From Ooceraea biroi (Eukaryota; Arthropoda; Insecta; Hymenoptera; Formicidae), in assembly GCF_003672135.1 (NCBI RefSeq), contig NC_039514.1:1860001-1924000 (forward strand): a stretch of 64,000 nucleotides of DNA. Direction: 5' to 3'. Shown piece after piece: positions 1-11,749 of this stretch (within the stretch, counting starts at the first letter, position 1; each line of letters begins with the position of its first letter). Position numbers and translations under genes: made by a program. The notes under the pieces were generated by a model, which saw only the letters and a list, made by a program, of their open reading frames with translations, ran no database searches and was not told where the DNA came from.

Positions 1-393
1 AACTTTAATTCTCAGTAATATAAAACTGTTCAGACCTTGCAAAAAAACCTTGGTTGCACACGCTCTGATAATGGCTAATGTGTTTTTAAATGATAATTCA
101 ACACAATCGGAATACATTTTGCGTTATCGGTTTTTATTAAGAAATATCGTTCATCATTTTTAAACATTCTCTATACGCACGAAACGGTTCTTTAACAAAA
201 ATTTGATTAAATTAAATTTTTGTTTTCTAAACACATACATAGAAAGAAAGAGAAGGAAAGAGTGCGTGATTAAAGCACCTAATAATTATTTTAATTAAGA
301 AATATATTTCTTTTGCATTATGTTGTTAAGATGTATATGATGTATGTGTTCTTATGTATAAATATCTACGTTTTTAAAAAATAAAAAAAATTC

Positions 394-475
394 CGCTGCG
401 GACAGGATTCGAACCTGTGCGGGTAGAACCCAATGGATTTCAAGTCCATCTCCTTAACCGCTCGGACACCGCAGC
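394..475 (-). tRNA. tRNA-Ser(UGA): tRNA-Ser (anticodon UGA)
   Basis: The reverse complement folds as an 82-nt class II tRNA. The seven-base acceptor stem GCTGCGG pairs perfectly with CCGCAGC and is followed by discriminator G. The anticodon stem ATGGA/TCCAT encloses the loop CTTGAAA, giving anticodon TGA, which reads UCA serine codons. A long variable arm (GGG...CCC) is typical of serine tRNA, and the T arm carries GGTTCGAATCC. The anticodon loop shows no intron. It lies antisense and upstream of the first visible tetraspanin exon, so it probably sits inside that gene's first intron. Confidence 0.96.
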
Positions 476-885
476 TCTTGGGAAGACTGCTTGATTTGTA
501 CAATATATCGCTCGTGCATACGACGCTCAATTTTATTAAATAACACTTTACAAAATATATAACGAAAAAGTTTGCATTGAAACATTCACATGATAAACAA
601 AGTAAATTTATGCATAGTTTGAAAATTTTATCAAAATATTAATACTGTATTACATTACAATCAATTACACGATTAGTTGAACAATATAATTTAATTATGT
701 ACACTAAGTATTTAATTGATTGTGTAGATATAGAATATAATTATGAAATATTATATAATTATCATTAATTGTTAATATAATTTAATTGGGATCTGTACTC
801 TATATTTTTATTTTTCTTATATTTACTTTTGTTTTTCTACTTATTTTCTGTGAAAATGTGTTACATGTCGATTAATTATGCTTAG

Positions 886-3298
886 ATTACAGGAATAGTG
901 CTGTTGTCAATTGGCGTGGTCATCCATGGAGTGTATCATGAATATCAACATTTCCTCGATAATAGTTTCTTCTCCGTACCGTCTCTTCTCGTAGCTTTGG
1001 GCTCTATTATCTTCATTATCGCCTTCTTCGGATGTTGCGGAGCCATTCGTGAAAGCTATTGCATGGTTGTAACGGTAAGACATAAGTGTTCGTAAATATT
1101 CTGATATCTTTCTTTTATTTATTATTCACTCATTAGCAAAATGCATCTTTTAAATATATTTTAAATATATATGGTATTATAAATTTAGTTTGATAAATTT
1201 ATACGTGTCAAATTAATTTGCTAAATTATTATATCATATATTAATAGAATTGCCTTTTAATTAATTCACATATTGCGACTATGAGATATTTTTTAATAAG
1301 AATAAAGGTCATCTGTTTTTGCATCTTTTATAAATTAGATCGTTTATTGCTGCCATGAAGCAGTCTGCATTTCCATGGTTAATTAACCAGTGATAATCGC
1401 TTAGCTGGCTACATCACAGTAATAACGATATAAGTAATTTATCACGCACACGTTGTGCCTCGTCTGCCGCGTATTCTTCACTTCACAATCGTAGTTCGTT
1501 TTAAATGGTTATTTGCCAGCTGTAAATGATTTATGTTCATTCGATCGACTATACGTGTCGAAGTTTGCGATGTAATTGCGCTTCTGATTGAAAGCGTTGT
1601 CGAATGTATTGCAACACCACCTCGAGTCATTCCATATTTAGCAATTCGATAAAATGAATTATAATTTGAAAACATCCAGAGCTTTTCCAGGTTCTTGTAT
1701 TAATCGACGTTCTCAATTTAACAAATTCAGATCAGAATTTCAAGATTCAACGCAGTTGTTCCTGCGTTGCTTTATCTCTATGATCTCCCCTTCGTTTTCA
1801 TATTGTAATGGATCATATTTTGCGCATGAAGTGTATAATCGACGTCTGTGACTCTCCCTGTTTCACCTCCTCGATTATTATTCCGGGAAAACTGCTCACC
1901 CTCGCACGAGGGCGGGTGTGCTTCTGGTGTCGTTTTAAAAACTTAATGCAAAAACATATCGCAGGAAACCTACGTACATTTTTACATACGCAGAATTATA
2001 TAACATTGTTATATAAATTATATATTGTGTAATATATATTTCTAGTTTCATGAGATTCTTGATTTATTCTAAAAAAAAAACATTGATAAAAAAGAACAAA
2101 AAGGCAACTCTCTTAATATCGATTAATGACTGATCTGGAGTATTTCTGGATATATCCTTTGACGATCTCGATCTCATCTTGAACAATTTTCCATTACAGT
2201 TCTGCACACTACTAGCTGCCATCCTTCTGCTGGAGGTCATAGGCGGCACGATGGGGTACGTGATGAGGGCACGCGTTGCGACGGTCACCCAAAGCAAGAT
2301 GGTCGAAACGATGTCCAAGTATAACGACAGTCAAGAGATCCAGTTTGTCTGGGACAATTTGCAACGAGATGTAATTACAGCTATCACTTATACGTACGAG
2401 TGACGTGATCGATGCGGTCGCGGATATCTTCGAACTGACACGGATTACACACGATTTGCATTTTTTTTCTTTTCATCGAACGGCCGTAGCTTCGTTCGAG
2501 ACTTCATTAGAAGGTTTTCATGCGCCGCGTCGTACTTTCCCCATCGTGGGAGCGATCGTCACGGGGATACCGCAGACGACAAGCGCGACAGGGATAATTT
2601 CAGAGCGCGGCCCTAATTCACCGCGTCTATAATGCATATGCGTGGTGCGTGATAGCCTTGCGTATGGCGCACGGCGCGTATGGTGCGCGAAACTGCTACG
2701 CGGGGAATAATGTAAATCGATTTTTACGTCGCCCCGCTTCCTTGACCACGCTCAACGACGAAGCGTACCAACGTGTCGCAAAAACATTAGATCGCACTTC
2801 CCCGCAGGATTTCCTCTGCGTCGACGGTTGACCTTGATTCATACCTAACAAATCGCAAATCTCATTTTCTTTCTAGTTTAAATGCTGCGGCACGGTGAAC
2901 GCTACCGATTGGATAAACCAGCCGAATCTGTCGGGCATCCCAATGTCGTGCTGCGACGACACGATAGGTGCTGTCAACGCTACGCAATGCACCCTAACGT
3001 CACCGAGCCTGCACGACGTGGGTTGCATGGATGCATTTGCGCGTTTCGCCGAGAAGCACGCGAGTAAAATAGCCGGTGTTGGACTGGGTCTTGGCGTGAT
3101 TCAGGTATCTCAGTACAGTACCATGCGGGATTTTCTGCATGCATGCCATTCCATGGCATTGAGACCAAAGCGAGGATTCTGAAATTCTCATTGAGAAAAA
3201 TCGAATGATCTCGATGTTTTTTTTTGTTACAGCTGCTAGGAATCTTCTTGTCGTCTTATTTAGCCAGGTCGATCAGGACTTGCTATCAGACCATGTAG
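886..3298 (+). CDS. Tetraspanin, CD63-like (5' exon missing, four exons visible)
   Basis: Four-pass membrane organiser that gathers partner proteins into tetraspanin microdomains at the plasma membrane or endosomes. Exons are 886-1074, 2200-2370, 2877-3104 and 3233-3298, all in phase 0 with GT/AG borders, stop TAG at 3296. They encode about 217 residues: the end of TM1, the small loop, TM2 followed by the family motif GCCGA, TM3, the large extracellular loop with the signature CCG, then a PMSCC motif and two more cysteines (six in all), TM4 and a short tail. The tail ends RTCYQTM, so the last four residues fit the YxxΦ sorting signal and resemble the C-terminus of CD63. The first exon (N-terminus and most of TM1, about 25 residues in the sister gene) is not in 1-885 and must lie left of the window. 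The acceptor at 885/886 was preferred over 891/892 because it gives the 63-codon exon found in the neighbour. The exact subfamily is not certain. Confidence 0.94.
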
Positions 3299-3519
3299 AC
3301 ACTCGCCGTGCGAGTGTCCAGCACACCGGAAGCCGCGTTGCATTCCTCGACGACAGCTGAGCAGGATTTCCATTGGGTTGTGGAGCTGTGTGCGTCTGAT
3401 TATTAATAATTAACGATCTGATATAATACGCGACCGCATTATCTGTTAGTGCAAGAATGATAAATTATTTTTGCAACGCATTGCATATATTTTACTATAT
3501 ATGAACCGTGTGTATTTTT

Positions 3520-3525
3520 AATAAA
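3520..3525 (+). terminator. Polyadenylation signal of the first tetraspanin
   Basis: A canonical AATAAA stands about 220 bases after the stop codon, followed by AT-rich sequence. It is the first full signal after the stop, so it is the likely 3' end of the transcript. Confidence 0.6.
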
Positions 3526-3539
3526 ATCTTCAAAAATGT

Positions 3540-4683
3540 ACGAAAGACTTAATTTTTTAAGATTAATTGCATTTTTCAAGATTAGTCGACATCAAACGAT
3601 TTGCGAATTGTTTGTTTCATGAATATGAGACATTTTGTATAATAACGCGACAGTTTGATATTACAAAACGATGTGTTTTCTTTTAAGTTAAAGATAAAGT
3701 GTTTCCGGCAGATGTACAACGTGCTCGCTTGCGCGAAGGTGTACGAACGCACACAAATCACGTTGAGCAACTACGCGTGTCGATGAAAATTAAAATACAA
3801 GACTTAATAATTATGCGCGCTATCGTGTGCGAGAGAATTCAACCTAACGCGCCATCGCGCAATTCGATGAACCAATATTTATTCCTAGCTAATAGTAATA
3901 GAGAATGACGCATTTGTGTGCGAATATATTATGTACACTAATGCACAGTTAAGTGCAGCACATAAATTTAAAATGCACGTTGTCAGCCGACGTTAAGTCT
4001 CAACCTGAGATATCGTACATGTGCATACATTCCGCCACCTAAAATTTATTATTAAAATGTTGGTGACATAATATGCATAGTACTGGATTGACTGGAAAAC
4101 CCAAATGAAGTATTAATACAACGTATTAAAAATACAAAGTTTTGCGTGTGAATTTTGCGAAAAAACTCCGCACGGGCCTCTCGGTCAATACATCTTACTG
4201 GTCGGCCATATTGTACGGCTTCTACGAATTTACATGTACCTCTGGAGTGTGCGGCTTTAAAAGCGTGCACTGGTATACCCGACTGAATTTGCTACAGTTT
4301 ATCGCTTGTTAGTGACGTTTTTCACGCTATCGCGACTTTTATGTTCCCTCTCTTCTTCCCACCTCCTCTCTCTCTCTTCCCTTCGCGCGAAGACGATTGT
4401 CGCGTCGGTATCGCACGCGCGAAGACGTCGCCGCAAACGTGCGCGATCGTGCACGATCGTGCGCGAGCAGTCGTCCGTCGTCGGCCCGTTGTTCGTACGT
4501 TTTCGTGATTCGTTATCGTCGCGAGCAGATAACAGTCGAGCGAGCGGCCGATCGGTCGCTACCCGGCCGATACCTGGCATCGGCATCGGCATCGGCAGTC
4601 GGTGCGTCGACGCTGGAAGTGCGCGGATCCCGCTGATTGTGCACCTGCGCCTGGGAACGAGTATAACGCGAATCACCAGCAAA
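3540..4683. other. Intergenic region and probable promoter/5' UTR of the second tetraspanin
   Basis: No coding sequence is supported. From about 4300 to 4680 the sequence becomes GC- and CpG-rich with CT tracts, unlike the AT-rich flanks, which suits a promoter or 5' untranslated region. A TTTAAAAG word at about 4256 stands just before this block and could be a weak TATA element. That is inference from composition only. Confidence 0.35.
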
Positions 4684-7600
4684 ATGGCGGCCACGCATCT
4701 CGACGTCGGCCTACGCTGCATCAAGTACCTGCTGTGTGCGGTTAACTCCCTTTTCGTGGTCTGTATCGCACGCGACGTTCTTTTCCTCCTTGCTCTCCTC
4801 TCTCGCCGTTGCCCGTCTCCTTGCCTTTCCCGGTATAAACGTGACATCACGACGCGCGAGATCGTTCTCGCGGAATCCGCCTGACCGGAGAACTCGCGGC
4901 GACAATTTCACGCGCGCATAATGTAGGATCTGCCAAATTATTTGCAATTGTTATTATTATTGATATCGAGGATATTCCTTCTGTCGACTGCGTATCGTCT
5001 AGAAAGAAGCACGTCAGCTCTTTCAAGAAGCATAATATCGATAAGAATCTTGAGATCAAAACACTTGAAACTCGCTGCAAGGCCTCCGTTGTCACGTACA
5101 TATGCTTGCCGGAAGAGCGGCAATGGGATAATGTCCGTGCATTAAATTCCGTCAAATATGCATAGTTGTCGTCGGCGATTTTGCTACGTCGTCGGCAGGT
5201 CCTTGGAAAGTGTCGTTTTGCGACGCGGGCTCGAGGAAGTGCAATTGCGCATTATACTCCCGTGTAGACCACATCACACGTCTATGTAATTATCGATTGC
5301 TGTTACATCGACTAAACTATACTTATTGTACCGATAACGCCTAGGTTCTAAAAAAAGCCTTTAATCGCCTAATGAAGGAAAAGAGAAACCGTATGCGTTT
5401 GCCAAAATTTATGGTTCTACAGGACATTCGTTTACCCTCGATGTTCATTTTATCTGTAACACCTACTTGAATGCACGATCGATTGCAAATTCGCGATGAT
5501 GCGCTTTCGAAAGAGCGTTTTTTTGCGTCCTAGAATCGTCTTGTGAGTATATTCGGCGCGTTCCTATCAATTTTGTTTGTCGTCGATACTGTTATTGACG
5601 TATCCGCGATAACGTATATAGTAATTAATCTTAAAAATGATTCACTGATACGTCTATTTTCCGCTCACATACGTGGCGAGCGTTATTTTCGTTTCTGCGC
5701 GTTTCGTTTACCGAGTAAAATGGAGATCGATATTACCTTGGATCATTACATGTTTTGCCAAAATAAAGTTCGACGTTTACTAATAATTAAATTATTCGTG
5801 ACGATAACATCAAGCAGGATAACGATATCAAATGAAACTGATTTGCTGTTTTCATATTAAAAAGTAGACTTGAGATAACGTATCTGCCGTACAATTCATA
5901 TCTGCAGCGACGGAAGAGCGTAAAATATGTGGCACGCGCGGAGAACACCGTGCATGCAAAATTGTATACGAAGACGAGGCAGGGTCGTTTCTCTTACTAT
6001 TTTAATATCCTTTATTACGTTCTTTGTTTTCCATTGTGTCACGAGTGGATGATGTAGGCCACGAAGCCCGAGTTTTGTTGTCGAGGGAATACACGTATAA
6101 ACTGCGATCGATATTGCATAGGCAAGACTATGTACTGCTAAATTATTAGGAATGGGCCAACCTGCATAACTGCGCAACCTGATTAACGCTATGTTTTTTT
6201 CAATTAAACAAAGGAAACGATAGCGAGTACTTCGTTGCTCATCGATGCAGAATGTAATACAGAAATAATGGGATTCCAGGATAACGCATGTGAATCGGCG
6301 TAAGAACATAAATGTAACACACAAACGAGCAATGATGCGCTCAGCAAGAATGACACACAGTACTGATTACATTGTCCGACAAGATTTCTGAATGGTCATT
6401 TTTCAAGATTCGCGTGCTATTTCGTACTTACGTAAATCCTGTGTTACTGCCTGTGTCTGAAAAAGCGCGTGTCTCGAAAAGACAATAATTTACCGAGAGA
6501 CATTTAGACGTTGAAATTCGAAATTTTCTTATTTCGAGAATTGGCATAAAAATTTCTTCGTCGTCTGTTTTTTGGAGTAATAATACCTGGAAAACTTTTC
6601 AATTACCTTACGTTGGCGCATCTACTTAAGAGCCTAAATGGCTACTTATCAGTCAAGATAAGTTCATAATCTACGTCCTGATGTCGGTATCATTGTATGT
6701 CTTTAACAGAAAGTGAAACAAGTGATACAAAAACCAAGAGTTTGCACTGATCGGTGCAATGACCGATCACCGCTTGTTTGTTCTCTGGTTTCGACATTGT
6801 CGAAGAGAAGGAACGAGTATGTGTTGCCTTGCGTTTCAACTACGATATATCGCCTTGTTCAAATGCATCTGTTTGTTCAAGGCATAATATTGAAATAATT
6901 TAAATTTGAAACGTACGTTTCAAGTATGATCGAAATTTAGACTTTAAACTACGATAGATAATACATTCTCGTATACACTTTGTATCACACGCTCCGAATA
7001 CAAAAAATATTTTTATCAAGACGTAGAAATTACGTGACTCACTTTGTAGAATATATATGGAGACCGATAACAACGTGTACATAACGGTGTTTCACAATAG
7101 CTACACGAAAGTGTTATATCTCCTTTAAAGTTGAAAAATTTAAACAAACAAGGACATGATCGCTCGCGCATAAATATATACTACGCATAAATTACGTAAT
7201 GTCACGTAATCAGTTATTGATAAAATAATAATATTTGCCAGTATTACACCGTTAACGTAATATCGTTAAAAATTAAAAGGAATTACGTGATTAAAAAAAT
7301 CGATTACTTGGTAGGAAAACACCTAATCCTTGTCGTTTCATCGCAGTTGACTGGGGTGATGATAATATCGGTCGGCACGACGATTTACGCCGTTTACGAG
7401 AATTTCTCGCATTTTCTGGACCCGAGCTACTTCTCACCGGCAACGCTTTTGATCGTAGTCGGAATATTAGTCTTCGTAATCGCCTTTATGGGATGTTGCG
7501 GTGCACTCAGGGAAAGTACTTGCATGGTCCTTGTGGTAAGCTCAATCTCAATTTGTACTTCCCTTAAAATATTCTCTCTCAAGTTTCTTGGCGTCACTCT

Positions 7601-8888
7601 TAGAATCATTTTACATCGTTTTACAGTTTGCAATTCTGCTGTCGTTCGTGCTGGTCATGGAGCTCGCCGCCGCCGTCGCGGCGTACGCCCTGCAGGACGG
7701 CATCAAGAGCCTCCTAGCTGAGAAGATCAACCTGACGATGCATCAATACGAAAAGAACGACGAGGCCACGTTCGCGATTGACTTTATGCAATCTAGAGTA
7801 AGACGATTCACTTCTTTCGTAAGCGTAAAATAATGCGTTCTCTTCAAGAACGCGCGTAGAAGTAACATTTTAGGAAATTACCAAAGGATCCCGTAACATC
7901 GCACACAGCAAGTATACAAAATATTTCCAATCGAACTGGTCTATGAATAAAGTCTACGATTTAAAGTGACGGGAAACGCGGAACTTTAACCCGGAAACCA
8001 GAACTAACACTAGCGATCAGCGCGAAAGCCTCACATTTTCTATTCGTCTATTGAATAAATCTTATTTCGACAAACGCAGAAAATTTTTTGCAGAAAATGA
8101 TCATTTTTACATTATTTATTATACTTCTGTCTACAGTTACGTTGCTGCGGATATAACAGCTATCGCGATTGGGACAATATAGAGTTCAACCGTACAGATG
8201 CAGATATACCGGAGTCCTGCTGCGAATTTATACTAAACCCGAAGATGTTTACTGAGGTTCCGGAGATTTCGCTATCGGACCGTTGTCAGGCTAAGTACGA
8301 GGAAGGCTGCATTAGCCGGCTTTCCATTATTATTCATCGTAGCGCGCTTTACATTGGCACCGGAGCGGTAGCGATTGCCCTTATCCAGGTTAGTAGATCC
8401 AACTTCTTGCAACTTGACTTCGACCAGGTTTTTCCACGTGTTGTATACTACTGATACTGCAAGCAGCGATATTTGCAAGCGCGATAGAGTGAAACTATGG
8501 TTTAAGTGTGATATTAGTGTGTGTCTTTTACATAGATAAGAAAAAGGATCTCGTTCTGACTTTAAGGCTTTCACGGCTATTACTTACGTCAGTAACCGAT
8601 CGCTTCCGAATAGATACCGCGTTTTATGAGCAGCTAACGACATCTAACGATACAAATAAAAGCAACAACAATCTCCATTATTTGTCCTGCTTTCAGCTAA
8701 CGGGAATTATGTTCGCGTGTATGCTGGGCCGAGCTATTAGGCGTCAGAAGACAGAGAGGGAGAGACGTCGCTGGGAACTACGAGAAAATCTTGTAAACGG
8801 TTACGAACCATTGGGAAAGTCGGACCCGTTTACTACGTTTCCCATAGTGTACATGTCACAAGACCCGTTGAAAGGCGAGAAATGTTAG
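4684..8888 (+). CDS. Tetraspanin, complete, five exons (292 aa)
   Basis: Second tetraspanin of the tandem pair. Exons 4684-4758, 7347-7535, 7627-7797, 8137-8388 and 8697-8888, all phase 0 with GT/AG borders. The start ATG follows AGCAAA and opens the typical N-terminus with CIKYLL leading into TM1. TM2 ends in the motif GCCGALRES. TM3 opens exon 3. The large loop (exon 4) has CCG at 148-150, PESCC with Cys173 and Cys174, and Cys195 and Cys203, plus one N-glycosylation sequon at Asn163. TM4 spans exons 4 and 5. The cytoplasmic tail is long (about 50 residues), strongly basic just after the membrane, and contains GYEPL at 264-268, a YxxΦ endocytic or lysosomal type signal. Codon counts of exons 2 and 3 (63 and 57) equal those of the neighbour, which shows tandem duplication. 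The closest named family is CD63/Tsp42-like, but assignment to one fly orthologue is not possible by eye. Confidence 0.95.
4759..7346 (+). other. Large first intron of the second tetraspanin
   Basis: 2,588 bases between exon 1 (donor GTCTGT) and exon 2 (acceptor TCATCGCAG). It is AT-rich after about 5300. Short open frames occur in it, but none has recognisable domains, and I see no RNA gene or transposon end. Its length leaves room for regulatory elements, as is common for first introns. Confidence 0.6.
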
Positions 8889-9431
8889 CATTTCGATGTT
8901 AACATAAGTTGAGTGAATCTACTCAACGCATCAAATACGTTTTTTATTCGTTTATCGTTTTCCTGAGAAAAATTACTAAAAACGTAAAACATTTCGAGTA
9001 ACAATCCTATAACAATACGAAAATATTTACGAGAACGAATATTTATTTGATGTTTCTTTTGTGAATTTCAATCGGTTATTACTGGATAGCGTATAGAGAG
9101 AAAAAAAAGAGTACTTACAATACCAAATAATTGTGATTTACGATTCATAGATTTATATATTTTCTTAGCCATATATATACACACACATACACGTTATAAA
9201 ATTCGAGTACCGTTCCTTTTAAATAATTTATATACCGAAATAGACATTGCGATGGTTGATTGAAAATTTTATAATAGATAATACCTCATTGAGAGAGAGT
9301 ATTTACTCTAGGTGAAGAGAGAAATATTCTTTTAAATATACAGACTGTTGTGTGAAGATGTTGTTAATATATATACATACATGTACCTTTAGTGTATATT
9401 ACTAATGCACAGTATACATATTTATGCTAAT

Positions 9432-9437
9432 AATAAA
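9432..9437 (+). terminator. Polyadenylation signal of the second tetraspanin
   Basis: AATAAA lies about 540 bases after the stop at 8888 and is followed by a T-rich stretch. It is the best signal before the converging gene begins. Confidence 0.55.
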
Positions 9438-9442
9438 ATATC

Positions 9443-9448
9443 TTTATT
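9443..9448 (-). terminator. Polyadenylation signal of the ALKBH4 gene
   Basis: TTTATT on the plus strand reads AATAAA on the minus strand, about 90 bases after the ALKBH4 stop codon. It is six bases from the opposing signal of the tetraspanin, so the two transcripts should end in overlapping sequence. Confidence 0.5.
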
Positions 9449-9534
9449 CTATTAAAGCGGTATCTACATTTAACATGTCGAATGCTAAATGACATTAAAT
9501 ACATTCAATAATTAATTTTATATCATATAAAACA

Positions 9535-11000
9535 TCACCAGAATAATGAAGCTTGCCCCAGAATTTCAACAGCTTCCTCCTGATGTTTTCCACCTTCGAG
9601 ATACGGAGGCGTTAGTTCACGGTACGCGAGACAAACGCGCCTCGATAAAATGTCCTGTCGGAGTACAGAATGCTCCCACTTGTATCTATTCAACGAAAAC
9701 TACGTGTAATATAATAGTTCCACACGTGTTAAGTATTTCCATCTTCAATCGAGACGTACCTTGCTGAACCATACAAAACCATGAGCGATCTGGCGGGCAT
9801 TGGCAATCGCACTACCACGTCGTCATTAACATCTACAATTGGAGTGCCATCGCGAATGTTTCTGTTTTCTTCTACTACGGAGTTGTAATTTGAGACGCAG
9901 TCTAAATTATATCGCGTTATCGGGCCACGATAAGGTATCATAGTCAGAACCGAATCACCGAGAATGTTTACGGTCACTATGCGCTCGCCCCAGATCCAGC
10001 AGTCGTCAATGTGAGGATCTATGGAAGCCCCTCGCGTGGGATCGTACTCGAGCGAACATTGTTCGACGGTTTTGAAGTCGCGTAACAGCGGTACTTCCGC
10101 GAGCTTCTTCTGTACGAATTGCGTCGTCTTGGGAAAACCGTCGAATGATCCCAAGCGTAATTTCTGTTTTTTGAAGTTACACTTTGGCCCGAAATTCTAT
10201 AAATCGTAATCGTGGCTTAAAATGTATGAATATGTATGTTCGTTTTTAATTAAGGTAATCTCTTTTAATCTACCTGTTTTCTCCTGCCACTCTGCGAAGC
10301 CTTCCAAGGAAGACGGTCGAGCGCTGTTATCAGTTCCTCGGCCTCGGTTTTACTTAGGAAATCTAACTGGCACATACGTTGCAAACATATCATTAACTAT
10401 GTACTAGGAAGGATGCTGTTAGGGCAAGTTCTATAAACATTGGTAACCAGAGATTTAGATTATCTATCTTTTTCTATATTATTATCTAAGAAGAGACAGA
10501 GAATTGATTAATCTCTGGTTAGCAGTTTGTGGAACTGGCCCTTAGATATGCAGTATTTTGTTGCAATCATATTATACCTTAATATAAACACCCGGATAAT
10601 TTATTAAACTTCCATCATGATGGGGATGTTTCTTGTACTCATCTACGTCCCATCCAGGTGATAGTTTATCACAATATGGACAATAGACGTAACTTTGGCT
10701 TTTCTATAAAGTCACGTATGCAAGAAATGTATTTTATAGTACTTAACAAATCAGGCAATAATAAGGAATAAAGCATTTAATCGAGGAATTATCTTCAATT
10801 ATCAGAAGGAAAATTCCATGACTAATTATGTCAAAAATTCCAGATTGCCAAGTGCAAGCGAATATCGTATAAACAGGTTAAAATGTTGCAGCTTCTACCT
10901 GTAGTTCATCCTTCAAGTCCGGTTTCGATATTTGGTACTCAGATTCACAAATCAAGCAAGAACGTATCCCTTTGCAACCACATGGTCGAACAGTTTCCAT
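9535..11000 (-). CDS. Alkbh4: ALKBH4, 2-oxoglutarate/Fe(II)-dependent demethylase (302 aa, five exons)
   Basis: AlkB-family dioxygenase. The vertebrate orthologue removes monomethyl groups from actin and acts in actomyosin function; a role on N6-methyladenine DNA has also been reported. Exons in gene order: 11000-10899, 10703-10578, 10366-10274, 10196-9760 and 9685-9535, with consistent phases and stop TGA. The start was chosen because an in-frame TGA lies just upstream. The N-terminus holds paired cysteines (Cys7, Cys9, Cys15, Cys18, then Cys42-x2-Cys45) that look zinc-binding. Exon 3 ends with the ALKBH4 hallmark SQSGRRKQ and runs into FGPKCNFKK. The iron-binding HxD is His169-x-Asp171 in DPHIDDCW. 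The distal histidine is probably His258 in YKWEH, followed by SRR for 2-oxoglutarate binding. The modelled length, 302 residues, agrees with the usual family length, so the model is probably complete. Its 3' end meets the tetraspanin gene tail to tail. Confidence 0.97.
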
Positions 11001-11462
11001 GATATTTGTCTTCTGTCAAACAAGAAAATACTTTTGTAGAGTCACATTAAATTGCAACATGGTATATACAGCGCAATTCTCTCCTAGTTTTATGTTGAAT
11101 GAAACAAAATGCGTAAAAAAAGGTTGCCTTACTTTAATGCAATCTAGATTCTTTCTCTCACTTTTTTTCTTAGTATCACTCATGATTAAATCATAATATT
11201 TCGAAACATATCCATGGTTAAGTCATATTAAAAGTTCTTCATTTACTATTGAACTGTATTGTTATGTTTATAAATAAAAAATATGCCCACCATTGATTCA
11301 TTCCACTATTCCACTTCATTTGTCATGTGAACAGCAGAGATTCGTAGCGGGTACTTTTGGAACTAATTTTGAAGTAGCGCGTAGAGCTGTGGCGACATCT
11401 ACAATTTGTTTGAACCCTATTCTCCGTAGTTCTAAAAACCTCCGCTACGAGTCTTCAGTATC
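11001..11462. other. ALKBH4 upstream region
   Basis: AT-rich sequence that should contain the ALKBH4 5' UTR and promoter. No coding exon, RNA gene or repeat is supported. The boundary on the right is the target-site duplication of the first transposon-like element. Confidence 0.4.
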
Positions 11463-11470
11463 ATCGCAGC

Positions 11471-11715
11471 CATAGACATAGTAAGAATAGACCGAGCGTA
11501 TTCTCAACTTGGCAGTGAATCACAGGTAGAAAAAGAGAGAAAGCAGGCGAAGGATTGCTCTCTCTCTCTCTAAGGAGAGAAGAGTGGAGGTAAGAGCGGA
11601 GAGTGGGGAAGACGCGAACAGAGAGAGAAAGAGATCCTCCACCTACTTTCTGTCCTTTTCTAGCTGTGCTTCACGTTTTGCGCTTCACGCTCGGTCTATT
11701 CTTATTATGTCTATG
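11471..11715. mobile_element. MITE-like element 1, CATAGAC inverted repeats, 8-bp TSD
   Basis: 245-bp non-autonomous element. The terminal 28 bases (11471-11498 and 11688-11715) are inverted repeats matching at 27 of 28 positions, beginning CATAGACATA. Similarity continues inward with interruptions for roughly 100 bases on each side, so most of the element is a long imperfect palindrome. It is flanked on both sides by the identical octamer ATCGCAGC (11463-11470 and 11716-11723), a clear target-site duplication. The inside is GA/CT-rich and has no coding capacity. An 8-bp duplication points to the hAT or P superfamilies; the ends do not match a family I can name. Confidence 0.9.
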
Positions 11716-11749
11716 ATCGCAGCTGAAACATGTAGTAGTGTGATTCAAC

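Noticed and set aside
893..1074. Alternative start of the first tetraspanin exon at 893
   Set aside because: The acceptor at 885/886 gives phase 0, the family residues ITG and exactly the 63 codons of the sister gene, so it is better.
4299..4884. Overlapping open frames of 183-192 codons on both strands
   Set aside because: They lie in a GC-rich Arg/Ser-biased block, overlap each other and the tetraspanin first exon, and show no domains. This is a compositional effect.
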